Source: Pseudoclavibacter chungangensis
GTDB lineage: Bacteria > Actinomycetota > Actinomycetes > Actinomycetales > Microbacteriaceae
Length of the DNA: 64,000 nt
Direction: 5' to 3'
NCBI RefSeq assembly: GCF_013410545.1
Contig: NZ_JACCFV010000001.1
Location: forward strand, 3,286,001 to 3,350,000
The notes under the pieces are model-generated. The model had not been told where the DNA came from, searched no databases, and saw only the letters and a program-made list of their open reading frames with translations. A program made the translations under genes and the position numbers. This document shows, one piece after another, positions 8,483 through 16,109 of this stretch (the stretch's first letter is position 1; every line of letters starts with the position of its first letter).

Positions 8483-9754
8483 TCAGGACGCGTAGTCGGG
8501 TGCCGCCGGGGCGCCGAGATACTCCTCGTAGGTGACGAATCCGCCGTCGTGCATCGCCGTCGAGACCTCGACACCGACGTACCGGAAGTGCCAGGGCTCG
8601 AACTCGTACCCCGTGACGCCGGTCTGTCCGTCGCCGAAGCGCAGGATGAAGCCGTACTCCCAGGCGTGCGCGGCGAGCCACTGTCCTGCCCGCGTCCCGG
8701 AGAAGCAGCCCTCGAGGGCACACGGTTCGTCGGGGGACGAGATGTCGATCGCGAGCCCCGTCTGGTGCTCGGAATAGCCGGGCCGCGCGCTCGTCGCGTC
8801 CGCCGCCGCCTGCCCCATGTCGGCGACGTAGCCGTTGTACAGCGATGTCTGCGTCTCGTAGGAGCGGTAGCCGCTCTGCCCGTCGAGGGTGATGCCCTCG
8901 GCGGCCGCGGCGGCGAAGAGCACCTTGAGCGCGTCCGCGGCGGGCGCCCGCAGCGAGTGGTCGTTCGAGGAGAGCAGTCCGATGTCCGCGAGCCGCACGA
9001 GATCGCTCGGCGCGTAGTCCTGCGGCTGCAGCGGCGTGAGCTTGTTGACGAGCACGGTCACCGAATCCGGATCGGTGATGTCGGTCACGCCGGCCGGCAG
9101 TGTGGACGTCGCCGTCGGCGTGGGTGTCTCCGTCGGTGTCGGGGTGCTCGTCGGCGTGGGCGTGCCGGTCGGTGTGCCGGGTGCCGTCGCCGTGGGCGCC
9201 TCGCTCGCGGCCGCGAGGCCGCCGGGCAGACCGAACAGCGCGACGTAGCCGCAACCGGCGGCGATGAGGAGGGCCGCGACGGCGCCCACGGCGATCCACA
9301 CGATGCTCTTCCTGCGTCGGCGCGTGCGGCGGTCGGTCGCGCGTGCGGCCGACCGGCTCGCTGCCGCCGCGGCAGGACCACTCGCGGCGAGCGGGGCGAG
9401 CGGACCGTCCTCGTCCCCCGTGTCCTCCTCGTCCCCCGTGTCCTCCTCGTCCAGCAGCGTCCCGTCCGCAGCGCTCCCGGACGACGTCCCGTCCGTCGCG
9501 GCCGCCGACGGCGCCTCGTCCCACGCGTCGACGGAATGCGACTCGTCCCACGCGTCCGCGGACGACGACTCGGGCCGTTCGACCGCGGACGAGGGGTCCG
9601 GCGCATCACCCGGTGGCGGGCCGATCATCGCCGAGACGTCGCCGAAGCCGTCGAAGCCGCTCGGTGCGCCACTCGCTCGGTCGGCGTGGGTCGGATTCGC
9701 TGTCGCCGAGGGATCGGAGTCGTTCTCGGTCGAGTCGTCGCGGGGGCAGGACAT
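8483..9754 (-). CDS. Membrane-anchored D-alanyl-D-alanine carboxypeptidase (VanY/M15B family)
   Basis: The enzyme would trim the terminal D-Ala from peptidoglycan stem peptides outside the membrane. In the 423-residue protein an acidic, Ser/Asp-rich cytoplasmic tail of about 145 residues precedes a membrane helix (about 148-175), a Thr/Pro stalk with TPTPT repeats (about 185-215) and the M15 domain. Zn ligands are visible in SEHQTGLAIDI (His and Asp near 325-333) and in EPWHFRY near the C-terminus. LAAHAWEYGFILRF is typical of the family. The long cytoplasmic tail is unusual for a VanY protein and has the same layout as the neighbouring zinc-ribbon protein. Confidence 0.9.
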   Translation of the reverse strand: MSCPRDDSTENDSDPSATANPTHADRASGAPSGFDGFGDVSAMIGPPPGDAPDPSSAVERPESSSADAWDESHSVDAWDEAPSAAATDGTSSGSAADGTLLDEEDTGDEEDTGDEDGPLAPLAASGPAAAAASRSAARATDRRTRRRRKSIVWIAVGAVAALLIAAGCGYVALFGLPGGLAAASEAPTATAPGTPTGTPTPTSTPTPTETPTPTATSTLPAGVTDITDPDSVTVLVNKLTPLQPQDYAPSDLVRLADIGLLSSNDHSLRAPAADALKVLFAAAAAEGITLDGQSGYRSYETQTSLYNGYVADMGQAAADATSARPGYSEHQTGLAIDISSPDEPCALEGCFSGTRAGQWLAAHAWEYGFILRFGDGQTGVTGYEFEPWHFRYVGVEVSTAMHDGGFVTYEEYLGAPAAPDYAS

Positions 9755-9804
9755 TCCCCCAGGGTTTCACACTCACCCGCTCGCGGCCCATCGGCCGTCC
9801 GGCG

Positions 9805-9817
9805 TACGCTACGCGGC
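9805..9817 (+). promoter_or_regulatory. Leaderless -10 element of the small acetyltransferase gene
   Basis: TACGCT at 9805-9810 lies seven nt before the ATG at 9818 and no Shine-Dalgarno sequence is present. The same hexamer and spacing precede the thioesterase gene at 60920. Confidence 0.5.
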
Positions 9818-10102
9818 ATGAGCGAGCAGATCACCAAGGATCCCGCGGCCGACCGCTACATCGTCACCGACGACGGCGAGGAGATCGGGTTCATGAGTTA
9901 CGTCGAGCGCGACGACGCGATCGTCATCGACCACACGGTCGTGCGTCCGGAGTTCCAGGGCGAGGGCGTCGCCGGCCGGCTCGTGGGCGCCGCACTCGGC
10001 GACCTCCGTGACGCGAGCACGAAGCGCGTCGTGCCGCAGTGCCCCTCTGTCGCCGTCTACATCAAGCGCCACCCGGAGTACGCCGACCTGACGACCCGCT
10101 GA
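9818..10102 (+). CDS. Small GCN5-like N-acetyltransferase (YidJ/GNAT type)
   Basis: A 94-residue protein matching the short GNAT family (DUF/COG2388 type). It contains ITKDPAADRYIV at the N-terminus, IDHTVVRPEFQGEGVAGRLV as the acetyl-CoA binding A motif, and a C-terminal CPSVAVYIKRHPEY that is highly typical of these stand-alone mini-acetyltransferases. The substrate is unknown. The start at 9818 was chosen because the family begins here and because the upstream frame has no conserved content. It points away from the carboxypeptidase gene. Confidence 0.88.
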   Translation: MSEQITKDPAADRYIVTDDGEEIGFMSYVERDDAIVIDHTVVRPEFQGEGVAGRLVGAALGDLRDASTKRVVPQCPSVAVYIKRHPEYADLTTR

Positions 10103-10130
10103 CCACGGGTGCGCGGCGGGGCGGCCCAGC

Positions 10131-11582
10131 TCAGGCGAGCTCGCCGGCGCGGCGACCGAAGACCATGCCCGCGGTGAGGCCCGATCCGCCCGGATAGTTC
10201 TTCGAGAACAGTCCACCGAGCGCCTCGCCGCAGGCGAAGAGCCCGTCGATCGGCGCCCCGTCGTCGCGCACGACGCGGCCGTGGGTGTCCGTGCGCAGGC
10301 CACCGAACGTGAACGTGATCCCGCACGTCACGCCGTAGGCGAAGAACGGCGGGGTCTCGATGGGTGACGCCCAATTGCTCTTGACCGGCTCCACGTGCGA
10401 TGCGCGGCCGTCCTTGACGGTGGGATCGAACGGGACGTCACGGTCGATCGCGTCGTTAAAGGCGCCGATCGTGCGCTCGAACGCCTCGACGGGGATCCCC
10501 GCGCGCTCCGCGAGCTCGTCGAGCGTGTCGGCACACTCGACCGAGATGCCCGGCATGTCGTACTCCTCCGTGCGCAGCATGGGGCGCAGCGTCGCATCGA
10601 ACACCTGCCACGCGACGGAACCGGGCTGGGCGAGGATCTCGCGGCCGTACTTCGCGTAAGTGTAGTTCCGGAAGTCGGCACCCTCGTCGAGAAAGCGCTC
10701 GCCGTCCCGGTTCACGAGCACACCGAGGGGATAGGACTGGCGCGTGAGCCGGTTCGTGAGTTCGCGGTTCGACTCGTTCTCGGGCAGGAACGCGTCCCAC
10801 TGCGCCGAGTGGCACGTCGTCCAGTCGCCGCCCCGGGCGGCGCCCGCGCGGAGGGCCGCCTCGAGCAGTACGCCCGTGTTGTACGGCGTCCCGCGCACCT
10901 TCGCGTGCTGCCAGCCCGGTCCGAGTTCGGCCTCCCGCAGCTCGGGGCTGGCCTCGAACCCGCCTGAGGCGATCACGACCGACTCCGCCCGCACCTCCGA
11001 GCCGTCGTCGAGTCGCACGCCGACGACGCGCTCACCCTCGCGGAGGAGATCGACGACGAACGCGCCGTAGCGGATCCCGACCCCCTCACGGTGCGCGACG
11101 CGCGTGTGGTCGGCGATGAGCCCCTCGCCCCCGCCGACGTTGCCGACGTGCAGTCCACCCCAGAACAGGAAGCTGCCGTCGGGTCGGTCGTAGGCCTGAC
11201 GCTCGTACATGAGCCGGTAGTCGAGCCCGAGGCCGATGAGCCACTCGAGCGTCGGTCGCGCCTCGGTGACGAGCACCTCGGTCAGCTCCGGGTCGTTTCG
11301 CCCCTCGGTCACCTTCACGAGGTCGGCACGGAAGTCGTCGACCGAGTAGGGCGGGACGATCGACCGTTCGTGGCGCTCGTCGGGCACGACGATGCGACGG
11401 AGGTCGTCGAGGCCGTCGTGCGGAACGCGCGTCGCGCCGGCCGTGTAGAAGCTGTTGCCACCGGCGCTCGCCTCGTCGCCGCGTTCGAGCAGCACGACGC
11501 GTCGTCCGCGTTCCACCGCCGCGTGTGCCGCGCTGAATCCCGCGTTGCCGCCGCCGACCACCACGACATCGATGTCGTTCAT
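10131..11582 (-). CDS. FAD-dependent tricarballylate dehydrogenase-like flavoprotein (TcuA/fumarate reductase family)
   Basis: The protein would oxidise tricarballylate (to cis-aconitate) or a related dicarboxylate using FAD. In the 483-residue protein the dinucleotide-binding loop VVVGGGNAG is at about residues 7-15, followed by AAVERGRRVVLLER. FAD-contacting segments are YNTGVLL and, near the C-terminus, GLFACGEALGG and GGSGLTAGMVFGRRAG. The ATG at 11582 has GAGGAGGAAGCG just upstream, so the 10 extra residues of a longer frame are unlikely. Its place beside tctCBA and a citrate-type two-component system supports the tricarboxylate role. A generic fumarate-reductase-like dehydrogenase cannot be excluded. 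Confidence 0.78.
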   Translation of the reverse strand: MNDIDVVVVGGGNAGFSAAHAAVERGRRVVLLERGDEASAGGNSFYTAGATRVPHDGLDDLRRIVVPDERHERSIVPPYSVDDFRADLVKVTEGRNDPELTEVLVTEARPTLEWLIGLGLDYRLMYERQAYDRPDGSFLFWGGLHVGNVGGGEGLIADHTRVAHREGVGIRYGAFVVDLLREGERVVGVRLDDGSEVRAESVVIASGGFEASPELREAELGPGWQHAKVRGTPYNTGVLLEAALRAGAARGGDWTTCHSAQWDAFLPENESNRELTNRLTRQSYPLGVLVNRDGERFLDEGADFRNYTYAKYGREILAQPGSVAWQVFDATLRPMLRTEEYDMPGISVECADTLDELAERAGIPVEAFERTIGAFNDAIDRDVPFDPTVKDGRASHVEPVKSNWASPIETPPFFAYGVTCGITFTFGGLRTDTHGRVVRDDGAPIDGLFACGEALGGLFSKNYPGGSGLTAGMVFGRRAGELA

Positions 11583-11736
11583 CGCTTCCTCCTCGGGAAT
11601 GTATCTCCACATCGAGACTTCCGGGAACCGAGGCTACGAGCGATCCACGCCGACGGGGGATTCCGGTCGTATTGGACGTAGTGTGCGCGGGCGCGACCAG
11701 AACGGACGTCCGCCGGCACCGGGGGCGACGGCCGCG

Positions 11737-12441
11737 TCAGAGTTCGTCCCCGCCGACCCACCGGTACAGGTGCTGCGGGCGCCCCGCATCGCCGTACTTC
11801 GGCCGCACCTCGACGCGATCCCGCCCCGCGAAGTACTCGAGGTAGCGCCGCGCGCTGACCCGCGACATCCCCATGAGCTCGCCGAGCTCGGCCGCGGTGA
11901 CCGGCCCGTCGAGCCGCCGCAGCTCGTCGCGAACGAGCGCCGCGGTCGTCCGCGAGAGCCCCTTCGGGAGCGACGCCGTCTGCGTGGGCGCCGGATGCCG
12001 TCCCTGCAGTGCGTCGATCTGGGCCTGGCTCAGAGCCGCGGCGGCGAGCGCGTCCGCGCGCGATCGACGCTGTGCGTACCGGCGCAGGCGGAGCTCGAAC
12101 TCCTCGGGCCGGAACGGCTTCAGGAGGTAGTCGACGACGCCGAGTTCGAGGGCCTGCCGCACGAGCTCCGGCTCCGGCGCGGCGGTCACCATGATGACGT
12201 CGAGCGGGGTCGACGCCGCCGAACGCACCCGCCGCAGCAGATCGATACCGGTCGCGTCGGGCAGGAACATGTCGAGCAGCACGAGATCGACGGCCGTGTG
12301 TGCGAGCGCACGCTCGGCGTCGGCGATCGTGAGTACCGAGTCGACGATCTCGAAGCCACCGATCGCATCGAGATAGCGGCGGTGCAGGCGGGCGACCGCG
12401 AAATCGTCCTCCACGACGAGCACCCGGAAGTCCGCGCTCAC
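11737..12441 (-). CDS. Response regulator of the CitB/DpiA/DcuR family
   Basis: A 234-residue cytoplasmic response regulator, partner of the sensor kinase just upstream. The receiver domain (about 1-125) shows the acidic pair VVEDD, phospho-acceptor Asp57 in LLDMFLP and Lys108 in LLKPF. The C-terminal part (about 165-234) contains a helix-turn-helix (TAAELGELMGMSRVSARRYL) of the CitT/DpiA type. The GTG start at 12441 overlaps the kinase TGA by 4 nt, which decides the start against a longer upstream frame. It probably activates the divergent tctCBA genes when tricarboxylates are sensed. Confidence 0.9.
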   Translation of the reverse strand: MSADFRVLVVEDDFAVARLHRRYLDAIGGFEIVDSVLTIADAERALAHTAVDLVLLDMFLPDATGIDLLRRVRSAASTPLDVIMVTAAPEPELVRQALELGVVDYLLKPFRPEEFELRLRRYAQRRSRADALAAAALSQAQIDALQGRHPAPTQTASLPKGLSRTTAALVRDELRRLDGPVTAAELGELMGMSRVSARRYLEYFAGRDRVEVRPKYGDAGRPQHLYRWVGGDEL

Positions 12442-14222
12442 GACGACACCGCCGACGTCGGTGCGCTCGGCAGGACCACCGAGAACCTCGCGCCACCGAG
12501 CTCCGCGGTCGTGACCGAGAGCTCCCCACCCCGCTCGAGCACGAACCCGCGCACGACGTCGAGCCCGATCCCGTGTCGCCACGGGTCGGCACGCTTCGAG
12601 GTCGTGCCCCGCTCGAAGATGCGCTGCGCGTCGGCGGCCGGGACGCCGTCCCCGTCGTCGTCGACGACGAGCTCGAGCCCGTGCGCGTCACCCGAGACGT
12701 ACACCTCGACCCGTGCGGACGCGGCCTCGATCGCGTTCGACACGAGGTTGCCGAGCACCGTCACCGCGGCCGCATCGCACACGAACGCCCCGTCGACCAC
12801 GCTGTCCTCGGCGAGCGCGAGCACGACCCCGGCGGCCTCGGCCTGCGCGCGACGCGACGCGAGGAGTGCGGCGACGAGCGGCGAGCCGATGCGCGACCAC
12901 TCGGCCGCGGCGCCCGGCCGCTCGGCCCGCGGCAGGCCGGCGAGGTACGCCCTCGCGTCGTCGAGCTCCCCGAGCCCGAGGAGGCCCGCCACGACGTGCA
13001 TGCGATTGTCGAAATCGTGCGCCTCCGCACGGAGCGACCGCGAGCGACGCCGTTCGTCCTCCAGGGTGCGAAGCATCGACTCGAGTTCGCTGCGATCCTG
13101 CAGCACGAGCATCGCGCCGACCTCCCGCCCGTCGGCGACCGCCGTCGACCTCGTCGCGACGAGCGTACGGCCACGCGAACGCAATTGCCGCGTCGCCCGC
13201 CCCGATCCGTCGGCGAGGAACGCCGCGATCTCGGCGGGCAACACGCTCGCCGCCTCGTCACCCGTGAGCGAACCCGTAACCCCCAGGAGCCGCTGCGCAC
13301 CCGGGTTCACGAACGCGATCCGGCCGTTCGCGTCGACGCCGACGAAACCGTCCTGGACGCCGTCGGTCATCGCCTGGCGGGACTGGACGAGTGCGAGCAT
13401 CTCGTCGGGCTCGACCCCGAACAACCGACGCCGCAGCCCGGCCGTGACCCGCCAGGCCACGAACGTGCCGAGCAGCACCGCCGCGAGCGCCGGCACCGCG
13501 ATCTGCGCGGCACTCACGGCGACCTCGCGCTGCACGGCGCTCAGCAGGATGCCCACCGAGACCGTCCCGACGATCTCCCCGTCAACCGCCCGGACGGGAA
13601 CCTTCGCTCGCAGGGTCACCCCCATCGGCCCCTGCTCGGCCCCGGAGAACTCCTCGCCCGCCCGGATCGCCGAGTGATCGCTCGAGACCGGCTGGCCGAC
13701 GAGCTCGGGTTGCGGGTGCGCGACCCGGATCCCGTCCATGTCGACGACCGCGATGTACTCGGCACCCGAAGCCTGCTCCATCGCCGACGTCACGGGCTGG
13801 ATGACGGCCGACGGGTCGTCGGACCGCAGCGCCTCGGCGACGACCGGGAGCGACGCGACGGTGCGCGCGAGCACGACGACACGCTCCTCCGCGGCCTCCC
13901 GCACCTGCGCGGCCTGCACCGCGACCGCGATGCCCGCCGCGACGAGTGCCACGAGCGTGATGACGCCGACCTGCACGGCGAACAGGCCGAACCCACGGCG
14001 CCTCGCCCACCGTCGGTAGGCGTTGCGGACGACGTGCGGCACGCGACGACCGGGGGCACGTGCGCCGTCGGGGACGTCGCGCCGTCCGCGCGGCTCGACG
14101 CGGGACGAACCCGCCGCCGACCCGCCGACACGATCTGCCCCGGGCCCCGCACGGCGCGCTCGAGCGACCGATCCGGCGCTCGCCCGCGCGGGGTCGGGAT
14201 CGGCGCCGATCGGCGCCGTCAC
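12438..14222 (-). CDS. Sensor histidine kinase of the CitA/DpiB/DcuS family
   Basis: Domains in order (594 residues): basic cytoplasmic tail, membrane helix (about 80-105), extracellular PAS/sCache-like ligand domain (about 108-240), second helix (about 245-268), cytoplasmic PAS domain (about 285-380), phospho-acceptor segment LRAEAHDFDNRMHVVAGLL with His at about 402, then an ATPase domain with VVDDDGDGVP and HGIGLDVVRGFV. The HDFxN motif is diagnostic of the citrate/C4-dicarboxylate sensor family. The start is uncertain: a GTG at 14222 has GACATT six nt upstream, and a TTG at 14237 would add five residues. It is coupled to the response regulator and divergent from tctC. Confidence 0.9.
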   Translation of the reverse strand: MTAPIGADPDPARASAGSVARARRAGPGADRVGGSAAGSSRVEPRGRRDVPDGARAPGRRVPHVVRNAYRRWARRRGFGLFAVQVGVITLVALVAAGIAVAVQAAQVREAAEERVVVLARTVASLPVVAEALRSDDPSAVIQPVTSAMEQASGAEYIAVVDMDGIRVAHPQPELVGQPVSSDHSAIRAGEEFSGAEQGPMGVTLRAKVPVRAVDGEIVGTVSVGILLSAVQREVAVSAAQIAVPALAAVLLGTFVAWRVTAGLRRRLFGVEPDEMLALVQSRQAMTDGVQDGFVGVDANGRIAFVNPGAQRLLGVTGSLTGDEAASVLPAEIAAFLADGSGRATRQLRSRGRTLVATRSTAVADGREVGAMLVLQDRSELESMLRTLEDERRRSRSLRAEAHDFDNRMHVVAGLLGLGELDDARAYLAGLPRAERPGAAAEWSRIGSPLVAALLASRRAQAEAAGVVLALAEDSVVDGAFVCDAAAVTVLGNLVSNAIEAASARVEVYVSGDAHGLELVVDDDGDGVPAADAQRIFERGTTSKRADPWRHGIGLDVVRGFVLERGGELSVTTAELGGARFSVVLPSAPTSAVSS

Positions 14223-14333
14223 GTTCGAAATGTCCAATATGCCGAGCTATGTGCAGAACAACGCCGACGCGATCGGCGGGACGTACCGTGGTGCCCCACT
14301 CGATCTCCTACAACGTCGTAAGGGTCTGATTCC

Positions 14334-15314
14334 GTGAGTCAAATAGTACGCACCGTCCTGTTCACCGTGGTGGTCGCGCTCGTCACCGGTCTCGCGTTCG
14401 CGAATGCGGCCGCGACGGGCGGCACCTCAACCGTCCGCAACAAACTCACCCTCATGGCGCCCGCGTCGCCGGGCGGCGGGTGGGACGGATTCGCCCGCGA
14501 GGCGCAGACCGCGCTCCGCTCCGAGGGCGTCGTCAACAACGTGCAGGTCGTGAACGTCCCCGGCGCGGGCGGCACGATCGGCCTCTCGCAGCTCGTCGGT
14601 ATGACGGGGCGGGACGACATCCTCATGGTCACCGGTGGCGTCATGATCGGTGCGATCGCCCAGGGCGACACCCCCGAGTCGCTCGCCGACGTGACGCCCA
14701 TCGCCCGCATGGCCGACGACTTCGCCGCGATCGTCGTCCCGGCCGACTCGCCCATCGAGACCCTCGACGACTTCATCGAGGCGTGGCGCGCGAACCCGAC
14801 CGGTACCTCGCTGGCGGGCGGCTCGCTCGGCTCGATCGACCACCTGCTCACGCTCGTGCTCGCCGAGAAGATCGGGCTCGACCCCGCGGACGCCAACTAC
14901 ATCCCGTACTCGGGCGGCGGCGAGGCGCTCTCCGCGATGCTGTCGCACACGACGACCGGCGGGGTCTCCGGCTACAACGAGATCGCCGGGCAGGTCGAGG
15001 CGGGCCAGCTCCGCGTCCTCGCGGTCTCCTCCGCCGAACGCGTTCCCGGCGTCGACGTGCCCACGTTCGTCGAGCAGGGGGTCGACCTCACGATGTCGAA
15101 CTGGCGCGGGCTCGTCGCGCCACCCGGCCTCACGCCCGAGCAGACCGCCGAACTCGTCGCCATCGCGACGGAGCTCGAGGGCTCCGCCGCGTGGCAGGAC
15201 GTCATCCGTCGCAACAAGTGGACCGACTCGTTCCTCACCGGGCCCGGCTTCGCGGACTACCTCACGGAGCAGCAGGCCGAGGCGGACGAGATCTTCGAAG
15301 GGCTGGAAAAGTGA
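14334..15314 (+). CDS. tctC: Tripartite tricarboxylate transporter substrate-binding protein
   Basis: TctC captures a tri- or dicarboxylate outside the membrane and delivers it to the TctAB permease. The 326-residue protein begins with a signal segment (VVVALVTGLAFANAA). The mature part has the family pattern LMAPASPGGGWDGFAREAQ near the N-terminus, NVPGAGGTIGLSQL, and YIPYSGGGEALSAML with GVSGYNEI. There is no lipobox Cys, so anchoring is not evident. The GTG at 14334 is preceded by AAGGG. It is the first gene of tctCBA, divergent from the two-component system over about 110 bp, which presumably regulates it. Confidence 0.94.
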   Translation: MSQIVRTVLFTVVVALVTGLAFANAAATGGTSTVRNKLTLMAPASPGGGWDGFAREAQTALRSEGVVNNVQVVNVPGAGGTIGLSQLVGMTGRDDILMVTGGVMIGAIAQGDTPESLADVTPIARMADDFAAIVVPADSPIETLDDFIEAWRANPTGTSLAGGSLGSIDHLLTLVLAEKIGLDPADANYIPYSGGGEALSAMLSHTTTGGVSGYNEIAGQVEAGQLRVLAVSSAERVPGVDVPTFVEQGVDLTMSNWRGLVAPPGLTPEQTAELVAIATELEGSAAWQDVIRRNKWTDSFLTGPGFADYLTEQQAEADEIFEGLEK

Positions 15315-16108
15315 ACGACACGACCGACGCCGGGACCGGCGCCACCGGGCAGGACGAACCGCCGCGCGGTGCGCCCGCCGCGACGACCGAGACCGCGACG
15401 CCGGAGACCGCGACGCCTGAGACCGCGACGCCCGAGACCGCGAAGCCCGTGGAATCCGCGACGCCCGCCGACACCGCCACGACGACGCGAGCCGCGACGG
15501 GTTCCTGGTGGCGAGGCCGGGGCGAACTCTCCATCGGCCTGCTCGCGCTCGTCGGTGCCACGCTCCTCACGATCGGCACCGTCACGATGCACGTCCGCGG
15601 CGACCAGCAACCGGGACCGCAGTTCTTCCCCGTCATCGTGATCCTGCTCCTCGCCGGGACGGGCGGCTGGATCACGGTCGTCAACCTGCTCCCCCGCCGC
15701 GACGAGCCCGAGGTGTGGCACCGCCCCGACGTGTCCGAGGACCTCCTCGCCGACGTCTCCGGCACCAACACCGAGGTCATCGCGCTCGAAGCGCACCACC
15801 GGCCGCGTGGCCGGCGCGGCGTCCGCGGCGCACGCGGGACGACCGCGAACGCCGATCCGAACTCCTTCGACTGGCGCACGTTCGGGCTCGTGCTCGCCGC
15901 CGTCGTCGCGTTCGCCGTGCTGCTCGATCCCGTCGGGTGGGTGCTCAGCGCCGCCCTGCTGTTCTGGGTCATCTCGTACGCGCTCGGCAGCACGAGGCCG
16001 GTGTTCGACATCGGCGTCGCCCTCCTCATGAGCTCCCTCGTGCAGCTCGCCTTCAGTGCCGGACTCGGGCTCACACTGCCCGCCGGCTTCATCGGACGGA
16101 TCTTCTGA
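15311..16108 (+). CDS. tctB: Tripartite tricarboxylate transporter small membrane subunit
   Basis: TctB is the small four-helix subunit of the secondary transporter. In the 265-residue protein an N-terminal soluble tail with PETAT repeats (about residues 27-46) precedes hydrophobic segments at about 78-95, 103-122, 200-215 and 220-255. A hydrophilic loop of about 70 residues separates helix 2 from helix 3. It is longer than typical TctB proteins (about 150-170 residues) because of the tail and loop. The GTG overlaps the tctC TGA by 4 nt. Confidence 0.88.
   Translation: MNDTTDAGTGATGQDEPPRGAPAATTETATPETATPETATPETAKPVESATPADTATTTRAATGSWWRGRGELSIGLLALVGATLLTIGTVTMHVRGDQQPGPQFFPVIVILLLAGTGGWITVVNLLPRRDEPEVWHRPDVSEDLLADVSGTNTEVIALEAHHRPRGRRGVRGARGTTANADPNSFDWRTFGLVLAAVVAFAVLLDPVGWVLSAALLFWVISYALGSTRPVFDIGVALLMSSLVQLAFSAGLGLTLPAGFIGRIF
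15389..15448 (+). repeat. Four 15-bp tandem repeats in tctB
   Basis: Four units of GAGACCGCGACGCCN (the last with AAG in place of ACG) encode the ETATP repeat of the TctB N-terminal tail. They are in frame, so copy-number change would alter tail length without breaking the gene. Confidence 0.8.
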
Positions 16109-16109
16109 C

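Noticed and set aside
8357..10102. 581-residue frame containing the small acetyltransferase
   Set aside because: Only the last 94 codons, from the ATG at 9818, match the GNAT family; the rest is antisense to the carboxypeptidase gene.
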